Shown here one piece after another: positions 1 through 12,228 of a stretch of 64,000 nucleotides of DNA (within the stretch, counting starts at the first letter, position 1; each line of letters starts with the position of its first letter). The stretch comes from Humulus lupulus (Eukaryota > Streptophyta > Magnoliopsida > Rosales > Cannabaceae), in assembly GCF_963169125.1 (NCBI RefSeq), contig NC_084796.1:217892448-217956447 (forward strand), written 5' to 3'. The translations under genes and the position numbers were made by a program. The notes beneath the pieces are model-generated. The model ran no database searches. It had not been told where the DNA came from and saw only the letters and a list, made by a program, of their open reading frames with translations.

Positions 1-1959
1 TATGAAATATTGGTGTTAGAGGATATTAAGATTAGCGGGAATTGGGAAGCGTTAATTATGATTAACGGGTTAAGCTAGAAGTACCAATTTTACCCCTAGA
101 ATAGTTTGAAAGGCTTTAGATGACACAAGGGCATTTTGGTCTTTTTAGGGGTGGATATATATTAACTTAAGTAACTTAGAAGGCTGTAGATTAAAACAGA
201 GTAAAACAGGGGTTAGTTCCTTCTCTTCCCGTACCTTCTCATAGCCTCATCTTCTCCATTGCCTTCTTTGAGAGTTTTGAGTTCTTGGTGGAGGTTCAAG
301 CTAGAGGAACTTAGGGCTGGGTTGGAGACTTGGTTCTGCTTGTGTGGGAAGTTCAAAACAAGTTCTAAGGTAAGCTTTGACCATTGAATTCAAGTTAAGC
401 TCTGTTTTTGTTCTAGCTTTTGAATCATGAGTTTTGATGTGGGAAGTGAGAATCAAAGGAGGTTTTTGGTGTTAGTTGATTGGGTTTTGGTGAGGAGGTG
501 TATGGGTAAGGTTTGGGGGTTCAATTACATGTATGGAGAAGGTTCTATGATGGTTTGAGAGACTGGTTTGAGAGGGAAACGAACAGGGAGAAAATCTGGT
601 TCGTGTGTGGCCGTTCTAGCTTTTCTGGGCTGGGTGCCGCGGCACGGCTTTTGTGTGCCGCGGCCCAGGAGCGTCTGGCAGATAGGCTTGGGGGCGTGCC
701 ACGGCACAGCTTTTTGGAGCCACGGCCCATGAGGCCAATTTTGCTAAAAAGTGGATTTTAGCTTAGGGATTCAAACCATAGGCCTCGGGGTTGGACCTAG
801 TACCCGGTTGGGTAGTATTTGAGGTCTCGGGGGCTGGGTTTTGGTTTGGGAAACCCTCAGTTATCATTTTTATTGATGAATCCTATATTTTGGTTATGAC
901 CAGGTGACCGTCAAAGAATTTAAAGATTGATCGTTCTCAGGGGTCGTTCATATTATAATACTCACTCGAACCAGAGGTAAGAAAACAGTGTTTGAGTACA
1001 GTTGCACCCTGTATAGGTATATGACATGCGTGGTTTGATACTTGAGGCATGTTGGTTGATATATTTGGACATGGATTGCATATTAAATGCTGTTGAACGT
1101 TGTTTACCGGTTGAGACACTGACTAGTCAGGGACCAACTCTAAAGTCGAGAATCATGCATTGAATGGCTCTATAGCATTAATGCCAGACCGACCCTAGGG
1201 TCGAGAAACTTATAAGCGCTTGCCTGGCTTACAACCAGATGAATATAGCCAAGGTATAAGACCCCGGTGACTGTTTGTCACATGGCTAAGGGACGTTGTC
1301 CATAGTTTCGACTACATAGTCGTGAGGAAGGTTATGTTGGTGACTAATCACCATGCACCTGTCCTGAACTTATAAATGAATCACTATTCAGTTAAGCCCT
1401 GGTGACCCTATCGTCACATGGCAAGAGGGAGCGATGCTCATTACTGAGACTTTTAGCTATTGTCACCCATTCGTTGGACTGATAGTCCTAAATGGTTATT
1501 ATGATCGTTGATGATATTATATCATGTTTTGTTATGTTTTCTTGCTGGGCCTTGGCTCATGGGTGCTATGTGCTGCAGGTAAAGGAAAGGAAAAGCTTGG
1601 CCAGCCTTGAGTGGAGAGCTTGGGCGATGTGATGTACATACAGGGCCGCTTGACCGTCACGGTCAAGGAGTTCTCAGAGGAACTAGGGGTTTTCCCTATT
1701 TTTGCCGCTTAGGCCGGCGGAGATTGTATATTTGGAACTGTAGCAACTCTTTTGTAACTTGAACTACTTGTAAACATTTTAAAAAGGCTCATGAGCAGTT
1801 TACTTTCTTAATGAAAAGTGCCCTTTCCTTTTTACTGGTTTTACACCTTAACCTGTTAATGACACTTAGATCACGTTTTTAACCAAAGGACTCGGGTAGC
1901 GGGTCAAATTTTCGGTTCACCGATCACCGTAACTGTTCTGGGGTAGCCAGGGCGTTACA
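1..1959 (+). repeat. 5' LTR of element A (first 412 bp missing)
   Basis: Position 1 corresponds to 7426 in the 3' LTR. The LTR ends in ttaca at 1959, directly before the primer binding site. A TATA-like run (gatatatatta, 154-164) is a candidate promoter. The R/U5 part (about 1120-1680) is full of short perfect inverted repeats. Apparent small ORFs here, for example 513-761, recur in the 3' LTR and are not genes. Confidence 0.95.
154..164 (+). promoter_or_regulatory. candidate LTR TATA box of element A
   Basis: AT-rich run gatatatatta in the LTR, repeated in the 3' LTR at 7579-7589. It is the best TATA match in the copied part of U3. The transcription start cannot be seen from sequence, and the long stretch downstream would make an unusually long R/U5, so this is tentative. 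Confidence 0.4.
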
Positions 1960-1962
1960 ACT

Positions 1963-1974
1963 TGGTATCAGAGC
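1963..1974 (+). other. primer binding site of element A
   Basis: tggtatcagagc starts three bases after the 5' LTR end. This matches the 3' end of plant initiator methionine tRNA, the usual primer for chromoviruses. The leader from 1975 to 2405 holds no gene. Confidence 0.9.
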
Positions 1975-2405
1975 AATGCCAAGGTTAGGGTTCCTGTAGA
2001 CTGGCTGGGTATGTACACACATCATCGAAGACAAGCTCGACTCACGGTTTGGTAACTATTTATGTGGTTACATGTATAATTGTGTAAATGGGATATATAT
2101 GCTTTACCTGTGTGCATGAGATATTATGTTGAGCCTGTGCCCTGAAATATCATATCTTCAGCAAATGTGTACTGATTAGTACTGAGATTGCTGGCACCTA
2201 CTTATTAGTATGGTTGTTTTTGAGTTATTATGTGATACATGCTGAGTGCTGAATGCCATGAACATGTATCTGATTGTGAATATTGAATGACTGTGGAATG
2301 TGATTATTACCTGTTTGTTCTTGGACTGTAAGGCGGCAAGAGGTTTAGTTATTACTACCTGACTGGCCGTATTGATTGATGTTTCAGTAAGGTATCAGTG
2401 ACAGA

Positions 2406-3515
2406 ATGAACCCAGAACAGACAGGCACCTCAGCTGGCCAGAATGGTCAGGGTCAGAATAATGACAGTAGTCAGGGTCAAGTGAATGACCAATCTCAGGT
2501 TCCACAGCCAGCACCTGCAAACTGGCAGCAGTTGTTTAATGATTTGCAGTCTATAGTGTTGAAACAAGGGGAGGAGCTTCGTCTCCTAAGACAGCAGCAA
2601 GTGCCTGTGGTGGCCAGTGTTGCAGAGGTACCTTCTGTGTCGGTGCCAGTTATTGGGCCACTGCCTGGGGTTGAAAACAGATTGGAACCTCTTTATGAGC
2701 GGTTCAGGAAACAACAACCTCCTGTGTTTGAAGGCAGTGCTGATCCCACCAAAGCTGAACAATGGATGAGCATGCTTACCACTATGCTTGACTTTATGAG
2801 GGTAGTTGGTAATGAGAGGGTGGCCTGTGCTGCCTATATGTTTCGGGAAGATGCCCGGATTTGGTGGGAAGTGGTTGGTCAGACCAAGGATGTTAATCTC
2901 CTGAGCTGGGAGGAATTTCAGACCTTGTTCAATGAAAAGTATTATAATGACGCCATTAGAGCGGCGAAGGCTGATGAATTTATGAGGCTACTTCAGGGGA
3001 ACTTATCAGTGACCGAGTATGCCCTAAGGTTTGACCGTTTGGAAAAGTTTGCCAAGGAGCTGGTGCCCACTGATGGGACTAGGAGAGAGCGTTTCCTACA
3101 GGGGCTACAGCCTAGGTTAGCCCGAGATGTGCGCATCACCACTGTGGCAGGAGTCACTACTTATGCACAGGCGGTGGAGAAGGCACTTACAGCTGAAACT
3201 GCAGAGATTAAGATCTGGCGTGAGAGTGCAGCCAGGAGGGTTTTTAGGAGGCCAGGTCCTCCATTTATGGGTTCTGGTAGGGGTGTTGGCCCTAGTGATC
3301 AGAAGAGGAAGGTTCCTGACACCTTCCCAGTTCCAAGTCCTGACAGGAGACCTCGTGGTGTTACAATAGGTCGTCCTGGGGGCAGTGAAGCCTGGAAGTC
3401 CTATCTCGAGTGTCCTAGATGCAAGAGGCATCACTTGGGAGAGTGCAAAGCAAGGGCCTGATTCTCTTGTGGAGCAGTGGGTCATCTGAAAAAGGATTTC
3501 CCTAAGGCAAGAAAG
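2406..3515 (+). pseudogene. gag: gag of element A, stop codon in the zinc knuckle
   Basis: Structural capsid/nucleocapsid protein of the retrotransposon. It has a Q/N-rich N-terminus, then a retrotransposon gag domain (about residues 100-240, with IWWEVVGQT and the YYNDAIRAAKADEF region), then a basic region and a CPRCKRHHLGEC motif. The open frame stops at TGA 3459-3461. The same frame continues at once into [11 protein letters not shown], which is the rest of a CX2CX4HX4C zinc knuckle. The first Cys codon position is occupied by the TGA, and the final Cys is a Phe (TTC). Two of the four zinc ligands are therefore lost. The start is the first ATG after the leader. The frame is the same as pol, as in single-ORF Tekay elements, so the stop is probably a mutation and not a programmed one. 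Confidence 0.88.
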
Positions 3516-5444
3516 GAAGAACCCAGGAAGGCAGACAGCTCGGCCCCAACGCGAGTGTTTGCTTTGACTCAGGTAGAAGCTGAGGCTTCCCCCTCAGTTG
3601 TTACAGGTCAGGTTCTTAGTGCAGGAACTGTTTATAATGTATTGATTGACTCAGGTGCTACACATTCCTTTGTTGCTAGCAGTGTTATTGATAGATTATG
3701 TAGACCTTGTGATTTCCATGCTGTGGGGTTTGGTACTTTGTTACCCACTGGGGAGCTGGTGGTATCCAGAAGGTGGGTCAGATCTTTGCCAGTGATAGTA
3801 GAGGGCAGAGAGTTGTCAGTGGATCTTATAGAGTTGGTTATGACTGACTTTGATATGATACTGGGTATGGATTGGTTGGCAAAGTATGGGGCAACCATTG
3901 ACTGTAGAAGGAAGATGATCACCTTTGAGCCTGAGGGTGAGGATCCTTTTGTATTTGTTGGTACTGTGCATGGACCCCGTATTCCTATGATTTCTGCATT
4001 GAGGGCTAGGGATTTATTGCAAGGGGGTTGCATTGGATTCTTAGCCAGTGTGGTTGATACCACTAAGGTCGTGCCAGTGAGACCAGAGGATACTAGACTT
4101 GTGTGTGAGTTTCTGGATGTGTTTCCAGAGGATTTGCCAGGGTTGCCACCACACAGAGAGATTGAGTTCGTTATAGAACTGGCCCCAGGGACGGAGCCAG
4201 TGTCTAGAGCACCATACAGAATGGCCCCAGCTGAGTTGAAAGAATTAAAGGTACAGCTGCAAGAGCTGTTGGATTTGGGTTTTATCAGACCTAGCTTTTC
4301 ACCTTGGGGTGCGCCAGTTCTGTTTGTGAAGAAGAAAGATGGTTCTCTGAGGATGTGTATAGATTACAGGGAACTGAATAAGCTGACAATTAAGAACCGG
4401 TATCCTTTGCCAAGGATCGATGATCTGTTTGATCAGTTGCAGGGTAAGACGGTATTCTCTAAAATTGACCTTCGATCTGGTTATCATCAGTTGAGGGTTA
4501 AGGAGGGAGACATACCGAAGACCACTTTTCGCACTAGGTATGAGCATTATGAGTTTCTAGTTATGTCACTTGGGTTGACTAATGCCCCTGCCGCTTTTAT
4601 GGATATGATGAACAGGGTGTTCAAGGATTATTTGGACCAGTTTGTGATCGTCTTCATCGATGATATTCTGGTGTATTCTCAGACTGAGTCAGAGCATGAG
4701 CATCATCTGAGGTTAGTTCTACAGAGATTGAGAGAACATAGATTGTTTGCAAAGTTCAAGAAATGTGAATTCTGGTTGTCTCAGGTGTCCTTCCTTGGGC
4801 ACATTGTCAGTAAGGAGGGGATTACAGTGGATCCATCAAAGATTGAAGCGGTCAGAGATTGGCCAAGGCCAAAGAATGCTTCTGAGATTAGGAGTTTCCT
4901 TGGATTGGCAGGGTATTACAGACGTTTTGTGGAAGGGTTTTCAAAGATTACTACTTCGTTGACTGAGTTGACACGCAAGGGTCAGAAGTTTGTGTGGTCA
5001 GACAAATGTGAGAACAGCTTCCAAGAGTTGAAACAGAGATTGATTACAGCTCCAGTTCTGAGTCTTCCTATAGACCAGGAGAAGTTTGTGATATACTGCG
5101 ATGCTTCTCATCAGGGATTGGGCTGTGTTTTGATGCAATCAGAGAGAGTTATAGCCTATGCTTCTCGTCAACTGAAGGAGTATGAGAAAAGGTATCCTAC
5201 CCATGACTTAGAGTTGGTAGCGGTGGTTTTTGCTTTAAAGATATGGAGGCACTATCTCTATGGAGAGAAGTGTGAGATTTATACAGACCACAAGAGCCTG
5301 AAGTACTTCTTCACTCAGAAGGACTTGAATATGAGACAAAGGCGTTGGCTGGAATTAGTGAAAGATTATGATTGTGAGATTCTGTATCACCCAGGGAAAG
5401 CCAACGTGGTAGCTGATGCTTTAAGCCGGAAGGGTCCGGGATAG
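3477..5444 (+). pseudogene. pol: pol of element A: protease, reverse transcriptase, RNase H
   Basis: Same frame as gag. The aspartic protease shows [11 protein letters not shown] near residue 56. The reverse transcriptase shows [13 protein letters not shown] and the catalytic FIDDILVYS (YXDD-type box). RNase H shows [15 protein letters not shown], and the domain ends with [13 protein letters not shown]. The frame ends at TAG 5442-5444 and is open again directly after it, with 14 sense codons before the next Met. The stop therefore lies between RNase H and integrase. All visible catalytic motifs are intact, so the only defect of this part is the terminal stop. It acts on the element's RNA inside virus-like particles. 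Confidence 0.92.
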
Positions 5445-6977
5445 ATTCATGGTATTAGGCTGATAGCCAGGGAGTTAGCTGATGATATGACTAGAGCTGG
5501 TATAGAGTTGTTGGTAGGCCAGTTGGCCAACGTTACGCTACAGTCTACGTTGCTAGAGGGGATTAAAGAGGGCCAGTTGAGTGATCCACAACTGATCAAG
5601 ATTAGAGAGGATGTCTTGGCTGGAGCATCCAGGGATTATACAGTGTCTGATTTGGGGTTGTTGAGATACAAGGGGCGGATATGTGTTCCGTTAGACACTA
5701 CGTTGAGGCAGGAGATTCTGGATGAATCTCATACTACACCTTACTCTTTGCATCCAGGCACCACGAAGATGTACCAGGATGTAAGATCATTGTACTGGTG
5801 GTCAGGGATGAAGAGAGATGTAGTGGATTATGTGGCTAAGTGCTTGACATGTCAACAGGTCAAGGCTGAGCATCAGAGGCCGGCAGGGTTACTGCAGCCT
5901 CTGGATATCCCAGAGTGGAAGTGGGAAGACATCACAATGGATTTTGTGGTGGGCTTGCCCAGGACAGTTGGTCAGCATGATTCCATTTGGGTGATAGTAG
6001 ATCGCTATACCAAGTCAGCTCACTTTCTACCAGTGAGGACTACTTATACCGTTGATCAGTATGCAGATCTCTATGTGAGAGAGATCGTGCGCCTCCATGG
6101 AGCTCCTAGGTCGATCGTGTCAGATCGGGACCCTACATTCACTTCCAAGTTCTGGAAGAGTTTACAGACAGCCATGGGTACACGACTGAAGTTCAGTACA
6201 GCTTATCATCCTCAGACAGATGGGCAATCTGAGAGGACGATTCAGATATTAGAAGATATGCTGCGGGCATGTGTGCTGGACTTTGGTGGATCATGGAGTA
6301 AGTATCTGCCTTTGATAGAGTTCTCCTATAGTAACAGTTATCAGTCTACCATTGGTGTTGCACCTTATGAGATGCTATATGGTAGGAAGTGTAGATCTCC
6401 CATTCATTGGGATGAGACAGGTGAAAGGAGATACTTAGGTCCTGAGGCGGTTCAGAGGACCAGTGAGGCTATTGATAAGATTAGAGCTCGGATGCTTACT
6501 TCTCAGAGTACACAGAAGAGCTATGCAGATCCCAAACGCAGGAACGTGGAGTTCCAGGTAGAAGACTATGTCTTCCTTAGAGTCTCACCATGGAATGGGG
6601 TGAGAAGGTTTGGGAAGAAAGGCAAGCTGAGTCCCAGGTTTGTAGGTCCATTTGAGATTCTGGAGAGGATTGGTCAAGTGGCTTATAGGCTAGCTTTGCC
6701 TCCGGCGTTGTCGGCCGTGCATAATGTATTCCATGTATCCGCTCTTCGGAGGTATGTATCTGATGAGAGACATGTTTTGAGTTATGAAGATCTGGAGCTT
6801 GAACCAGATCTTTCCTTTGAGGAGCAACCTGTTCAGATACTTGATCAGAAGGATAAAGTCCTCAGAAACAAGACAATACCTTTGGTTAAGGTATTGTGGA
6901 GGAACAGCAAGGTCGAGGAGGCGACCTGGGAGCTGGAGTCTGATATGCGGAATCAGTATCCCGAGCTGTTCAGGTAA
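5445..6977 (+). pseudogene. pol: integrase with chromodomain-like tail of element A
   Basis: Continues the gag-pol frame past the TAG at 5442. The HHCC zinc domain is visible (SLHPGTTK, CLTCQQVK). The catalytic core has the three acidic residues in ITMDFVVGLP, IVSDRDPTF and GQSERTIQILE. A GPFEILERIG region follows, then a chromodomain-like C-terminus (IPLVKVLWRNSKVEEATWELE). The enzyme inserts element cDNA into host DNA, and the tail is thought to guide insertion towards particular chromatin. The domain itself has no internal stop. Translation would need read-through of 5442-5444 or complementation by another copy. It ends 36 bases before the 3' LTR. Confidence 0.92.
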
Positions 6978-6999
6978 ATTTCGAGGACGAAATTTCTGT

Positions 7000-7012
7000 A
7001 AGGAGGGGATAG
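7000..7012 (+). other. polypurine tract of element A
   Basis: aaggaggggatag lies immediately upstream of the 3' LTR start at 7014. Position and composition are those of the plus-strand primer for reverse transcription. Confidence 0.85.
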
Positions 7013-7013
7013 T

Positions 7014-9384
7014 TGTAATGCCCCGGATTCCCTATTATGGTTAATGGCTGGATTAGTAGGCCGGGAGGGCCATAACTGTTTAATTATGCCATAACTGTTT
7101 AATTATGCCATTAAATGTGTTTATGCATGTTTATGAGAATTATATTATCATATGATGTTAAATGCATGCATGTGAGTCCACATATGTTTACAGGGGTATT
7201 CTGGTAATTTGGCCCGTTGAGGGTATAATTCAATACTTGTTTGTATGATGATGATATATTGTGAGACCACATTATAATGTGGATTGGTTCGAGTATTCCG
7301 ACATGAGACGATCTTTAAACATGATTTATCGGTTTGGTCGTAACAGGTTTGAGCTCGGGGCTCGGGGTAAGTCTCGGGGTGATATTAAAGGTTATAGCAT
7401 TACCGGGGATTTTAGGGTAACGGGTTATGAAATATTGGTGTTCGAGGATATTAAGATTAGCGGGAATTGGGAAGCGTTAATTATGATTAACGGGTTAAGC
7501 TAGAAGTACCAATTTTACCCCTAGAATAGTTTGAAAGGCTTTAGATGACACAAGGGCATTTTGGTCTTTTTAGGGGTGGATATATATTAACTTAAGTAAC
7601 TTAGAAGGCTGTAGATTAAAACAGAGTAAAACAGGGGTTAGTTCCTTCTCTTCCCGTACCTTCTCATAGCCTCATCTTCTCCATTGCCTTCTTTGAGAGT
7701 TTTGAGTTCTTGGTGGAGGTTCAAGCTAGAGGAACTTAGGGCTGGGTTGGAGACTTGGTTCTGCTTGTGTGGGAAGTTCAAAACAAGTTCTAAGGTAAGC
7801 TTTGACCATTGAATTCAAGTTAAGCTCTGTTTTTGTTCTAGCTTTTGAATCATGAGTTTTGATGTGGGAAGTGAGAATCAAAGGAGGTTTTTGGTGTTAG
7901 TTGATTGGGTTTTGGTGAGGAGGTGTATGGGTAAGGTTTGGGGGTTCAATTACATGTATGGAGAAGGTTCTATGATGGTTTGAGAGACTGGTTTGAGAGG
8001 GAAACGAACAGGGAGAAAATCTGGTTCGTGTGTGGCCGTTCTAGCTTTTCTGGGCTGGGTGCCGCGGCAAGGCTTTTGTGTGCCGCGGCCCAGGAGCGTC
8101 TGGCAGATAGGCTTGGGGGCGTGCCGCGGCACAGCTTTTTGGAGACACGGCCCATGAGGCCAATTTTGCTAAAAAGTGGATTTTAGCTTAGGGATTCAAA
8201 CCATAGGCCTCGGGGTTGGACCTAGTACCCGGTTGGGTAGTATTTGAGGTCTCGGGGGCTGGGTTTTGGTTTGGGAAACCCTCAGTTATCATTTTTATTG
8301 ATGAATCCTATATTTTGGTTATGACCAGGTGACCATCAAAGAATTTAAAGATTGATCGTTCTCAGGGGTCGTTCATATTATAATACTCACTCGAACCAGT
8401 GGTAAGAAAACGGTGTTTGAGTACAGTTGCACCCTGTATAGGTATATGACATGCGTGGTTTGATACTTGAGGCATGTTGGTTGATATATTTGGACATGGA
8501 TTGCATATTAAATGCTGTTGAACGTTGTTTACCGGTTGAGACACTGACTAGTCAGGGACCAACTCTAAAGTCGAGAATCATGCATTGAATGGCTCTATAG
8601 CATTAATGCCAGACCGACCCTAGGGTCGAGAAACTTATAAGCGCTTGCCTGGCTTACAACCAGATGAATATAGCCAAGGTATAAGACCCCGGTGACTGTT
8701 TGTCACATGGCTAAGGGACGTTGTCCATAGTTTCGACTACATAGTCGTGAGGAAGGTTATGTTGGTGACTAATCACCATGCACCTGTCCTGAACTTATAA
8801 ATGAATCACTATTCAGTTAAGCCCTGGTGACCCTATCGTCACATGGCAAGAGGGAGCGATGCTCATTACTGAGACTTTTAGCTATTGTCACCCATTCGTT
8901 GGACTGATAGTCCTAAATGGTTATTATGATCGTTGATGATATTATATCATGTTTTGTTATGTTTTCTTGCTGGGCCTCGGGTCATGGGTGCTGTGTGGTG
9001 CAGGTAAAGGAAAGGAAAAGCTTGGCCAGCCTTGAGTGGAGAGCTTGGGCGATGTGATGTACGTACAGGGCCGCTTGACCGTCACGGTCAAGGAGTTCTC
9101 AGAGGGACTAGGGGTTTTCCCTATTTTTGCCGCTTAGGCCGGCGGAGATTGTATATTTGGAACTGTAGCAAGTCTTTTGTAACTTGAACTACTTGTAAAC
9201 ATTTTAAAAAGGCTCATGAGCAGTTTACTTACTTAATGAAAAGTGCCCTTTCCTTTTTACTAGTTTTACACTTTAACCTGTTAATGACACTTAGATCACG
9301 TTTTTAACCAAAGGACTCGGGTAGCGGGTCAAATTTTCGGTTCACCGATAACCGTAACTGTTCTGGGGTAGCCAGGGCGTTACA
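7014..9384 (+). repeat. 3' LTR of element A (2371 bp)
   Basis: Begins tgtaatgccccgg and ends gggcgttaca, the TG...CA form of LTR ends. From 7426 on it matches window positions 1-1959 at a fixed offset. It contains the same GC-rich block (about 8060-8110) and the same hairpin-rich segment (about 8545-9095). Confidence 0.95.
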
Positions 9385-10337
9385 GCCTCCTTCAGATCAA
9401 AACACTATATATATATATGTATAAACAGAGGAGGAGAAGGGATCTTATCGCATCAGCTAAAAGCCCTTCAAGATTTTGAGTAATCTTCAAGACTCCAAGA
9501 AGTTCCAGAGAGAGAAAGTGAGAGTAGTCTCGTGAGGGTTTCATGTAAGAAAGAAAAGAGTGATAGTTAGAGATCTGTAAAAGATAGAAAAACAGAGAGA
9601 AAAGCAAGGAGAAGAAAAGTTCAGAGGTTACCAGTCGTCTGTGTGGCTTGGATCCTCTTTGATGTACCAGAAACCTTCTTGATAATAGTGCTACTGACTG
9701 AGTCGCACCCCTGAGGCGAGCTCGACGAGGAAGTAGTCCATAGATTGGGACGAACCTCGATAAAACTGTTTGCTCTTCTTCTTCTCTGATCTCTTCTCTT
9801 TTTTCTTTTGATTGTTTTGGTTCCAGATATTGCTTGTGTGCCCTAGGTCTCGTATATTTTTTCTTTCTGTGTGTTTGTGCAAAATGAAAGAGATGATAAT
9901 CTGAAAAGAAACATAAAGCTACTTATGAGGTTTAGATATTATTGATAAAGTAAAACAGTAAAAGAAAACATGTTCAATTCTCAGCCATATTTTTGTGTTG
10001 AAGTAAAAGGTCAGTATTGACCTTGGGGTGTCTAATTTGTTACTGAGTTGGTGTAGGGTCAGTTTGGTAAAACCTACAGTTGTTATAGTAGTTTATGTAA
10101 TAACTAATCAGTTAAGTTGTTGTGATTAGTTGTGTATCTTTATTTAGTTAGAGTCTTGTTTTGGCTCTCTAATTCTTGCTTCAGTTCATTGTGTATCTGG
10201 CTCTATAAATAGCCATTTTTAATCTCATCTACTTCACTACTTGAACTTAATGGAATTCATAACAATTCTTTATTTCAAACACTTAGAGTTCTCTACTCTC
10301 TCATTCTTTTCTTCAATTATGTAACTTTGTCAAGTTG
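9385..10337. other. gene-poor flank; possible Copia-type LTR fragment
   Basis: No convincing gene. 9400-9900 has a TA microsatellite and purine-rich sequence. From about 10030 to 10337 there is a promoter-like stretch with tctataaatagcc near 10201-10213 followed by CT-rich sequence, which resembles a plant LTR U3-R-U5 layout. The solo LTR starting at 10338 interrupts it, and the other half continues at 12234. I cannot identify the family. Confidence 0.4.
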
Positions 10338-12228
10338 TGTAATGACCCACTAATCTAGACTATTTGGACCATTAACGAATCTATACATAAAACTTACATT
10401 TTTGCGGAAATACCATAATTTATTGTAAACTTGTAGAAACAAAGGTTACTTTCATAAAATAAGTAGAATATGGGTACCCATTGTCTTTAAAACAAAAAAT
10501 ATAACTTAAAGTAAAAAGGGTTACATAGAAAATGCGGAAAAATACATTTAAAAACCATAAAAACATAAACAAGACTACATCCTTGAATCGAATAACGCTC
10601 GGCCCCTTGACTCCATTCACCATCGATACACATCCTCTAAGCGTTACGAATCTTTCCACCTCTAAAGCTTATTTCCTGCACATAAACAGAAAGGAATGAG
10701 CCTAATGCCCAGCAAGGAAAATCTAACACATAGTCATACACATAAATTTCATAATAAACGTAAAGACATATCATAACACATAATACACTTATTATAATGG
10801 CCATTATTACTTGGGGTCCCATAGACTAAACAAGCATATGCCCATGGGATTAGTGGGGTCCTACTAGCTAAGTAGGTCATATGCCCATAACCCATTTGGG
10901 GTCTTGTTAGTCATATGGGTCATATGCCCAAGCCTACAAACATACACATATACATATCATAACACTTTTAATAACATAAAACATATAGATAACATAAGCA
11001 CATAACATATTGAGTCTAGCCTATTTTCCTTACCAAAGTTACCGGGATTATGGACTGAGTTGGGACCTTTGGAACACTCCTAAAACCATAAGAAAGAGTG
11101 AGTCTAAAGAAAGGAGATGAAATGGAAGAGATGGAAAGACTAAACCATAGAAAACATACTTACCGACTTATATGCTTAAGAGCTTGGATTCCCTAACCAA
11201 AATAAGAATGAGGTTAGGAAATTGAGTAGAAGACTAAGAGAAAGGAAACATAATACAGAAAGAAACTAGAGTTTTGGTTACCTCAAAGATTTGCAAGATC
11301 AATCTAACCTCCACCGAAATACTATAGAACTCACTTCCCAAAGTGTTTGATAAGCTTATGATGTTTAAGCTTATAGTTTTTCCCCAAACCAGGTGTTTAC
11401 ACTCTCACACTCACTTAACACTAGCAGCTTTTGAACTTAGAGCAAATGGTGAATAATGGCTGGGTACTAGGTCCTATTTATAGAGTTTGGAGATGAAAAG
11501 ATCTTGATTTTACTTGAATAAAAATAATGGCTTTTTAGGTGAAAATCATTTGAATAATCGTTCGGCAGAGGCTGAAGACTCGTTCAAAAGATGCTGGACT
11601 TATGGAGAAGTTTGAATGGCTGAAAGGAAAAGAATTCAAAAATAATTGAACATATGCTGAAGGAGGCGATATATCGCCCCCTGTAGGCGATATATCGCCT
11701 GGGCCAGTATGCCCGAGGCTCCCGTGCATCGTCTCGTGTTTTCCGTATCTACGTGCTGCGACATATCGCCCCCTATAGCTGCGATATATCGGCACTCGCT
11801 GAATATTTAAACACGAAATTACACATTTTTAGCTAAGTTTGAATGGAGTAAACAGCCTTGACTAAGCCCTCAACGTATTCAAAGCTGCTGACTGACCCTA
11901 TAATATTCAAACTTTACCCTTATTTAATTTAATCCTCCAAAATACTTAATCCTTAATTACCATTCATAACATGTGCTTAAAATCCTATTGGTTGATATCT
12001 AAACCTTATAATATAATAAATATGATCCTTAATATCAGTCTCATAATCAAACCTTAGGTTATACTTAATATTCTTAAACTATAGGTTAAACTTAGAAAAT
12101 CTATAAGTACTATTATGAGTGTCCAAATAATTCCCGGTCTGAACCAAAAATCCATAGTAACAAAGATAACACTAAACATACTATAATACTACTAAACAAT
12201 TAGCTAAGTAAAGTTCTTGGACTCTACA
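10338..12228 (-). mobile_element. solo LTR of the element-B family
   Basis: On the minus strand it begins tgtagagtccaagaactt and ends in ttaca. Large parts match the LTRs of element B (29833-31889 and 44669-46691): the start, the 'aacctatagtttaagaatatta' region, the tctataaataggacctag box and the tail. The flanks carry a perfect 5-bp duplication AGTTG (10333-10337 and 12229-12233). No internal sequence is present, so it is a solo LTR produced by unequal recombination. It differs from B in its middle, where it carries repeated GGCGATATATCGCC palindromes. Confidence 0.93.
11665..11699. repeat. two copies of the palindrome GGCGATATATCGCC
   Basis: Perfect 14-bp palindromes at 11665-11678 and 11686-11699, with two degenerate relatives at about 11758-11795. 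They lie in the U3 part of the solo LTR. I do not see them in the LTRs of element B. Confidence 0.85.

Larger units (their letters stand above)
1..9384 (+). mobile_element. Ty3/gypsy chromovirus (Tekay-like) 'A', 5' end outside window
   Basis: LTR retrotransposon with partial 5' LTR (1-1959), primer binding site (1963-1974), gag-pol in one frame (2406-6977), polypurine tract (about 7000-7012) and complete 3' LTR (7014-9384). The domain order protease, reverse transcriptase, RNase H, integrase is that of Ty3/gypsy, and the chromodomain-like integrase tail points to the Tekay group. The two LTRs align over 1959 bp with no net indel at a constant offset of 7425, and I count about 18 substitutions by eye (roughly 0.9%), so insertion is recent. 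Two in-frame stops break the polyprotein. The left target duplication lies outside the window; the right flank begins gcctc. Confidence 0.95.

Noticed and set aside
513..761. Small ORF in the 5' LTR of A, repeated at 7938-8186
   Set aside because: Present in both LTR copies, overlaps a GC-rich palindromic block, has antisense open frames of similar size and no domain. It is LTR sequence.
3459..3461. Programmed stop read-through between gag and pol of A
   Set aside because: The TGA lies inside the zinc knuckle at a conserved Cys, lacks a typical read-through context (TGA-TTC), and the knuckle has a second ligand mutation.
9691..9882. Minus-strand 63-codon ORF rich in K and S
   Set aside because: Low-complexity lysine-rich start; no splice or promoter support. 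The last 20 codons look coding-like but are too short to call.
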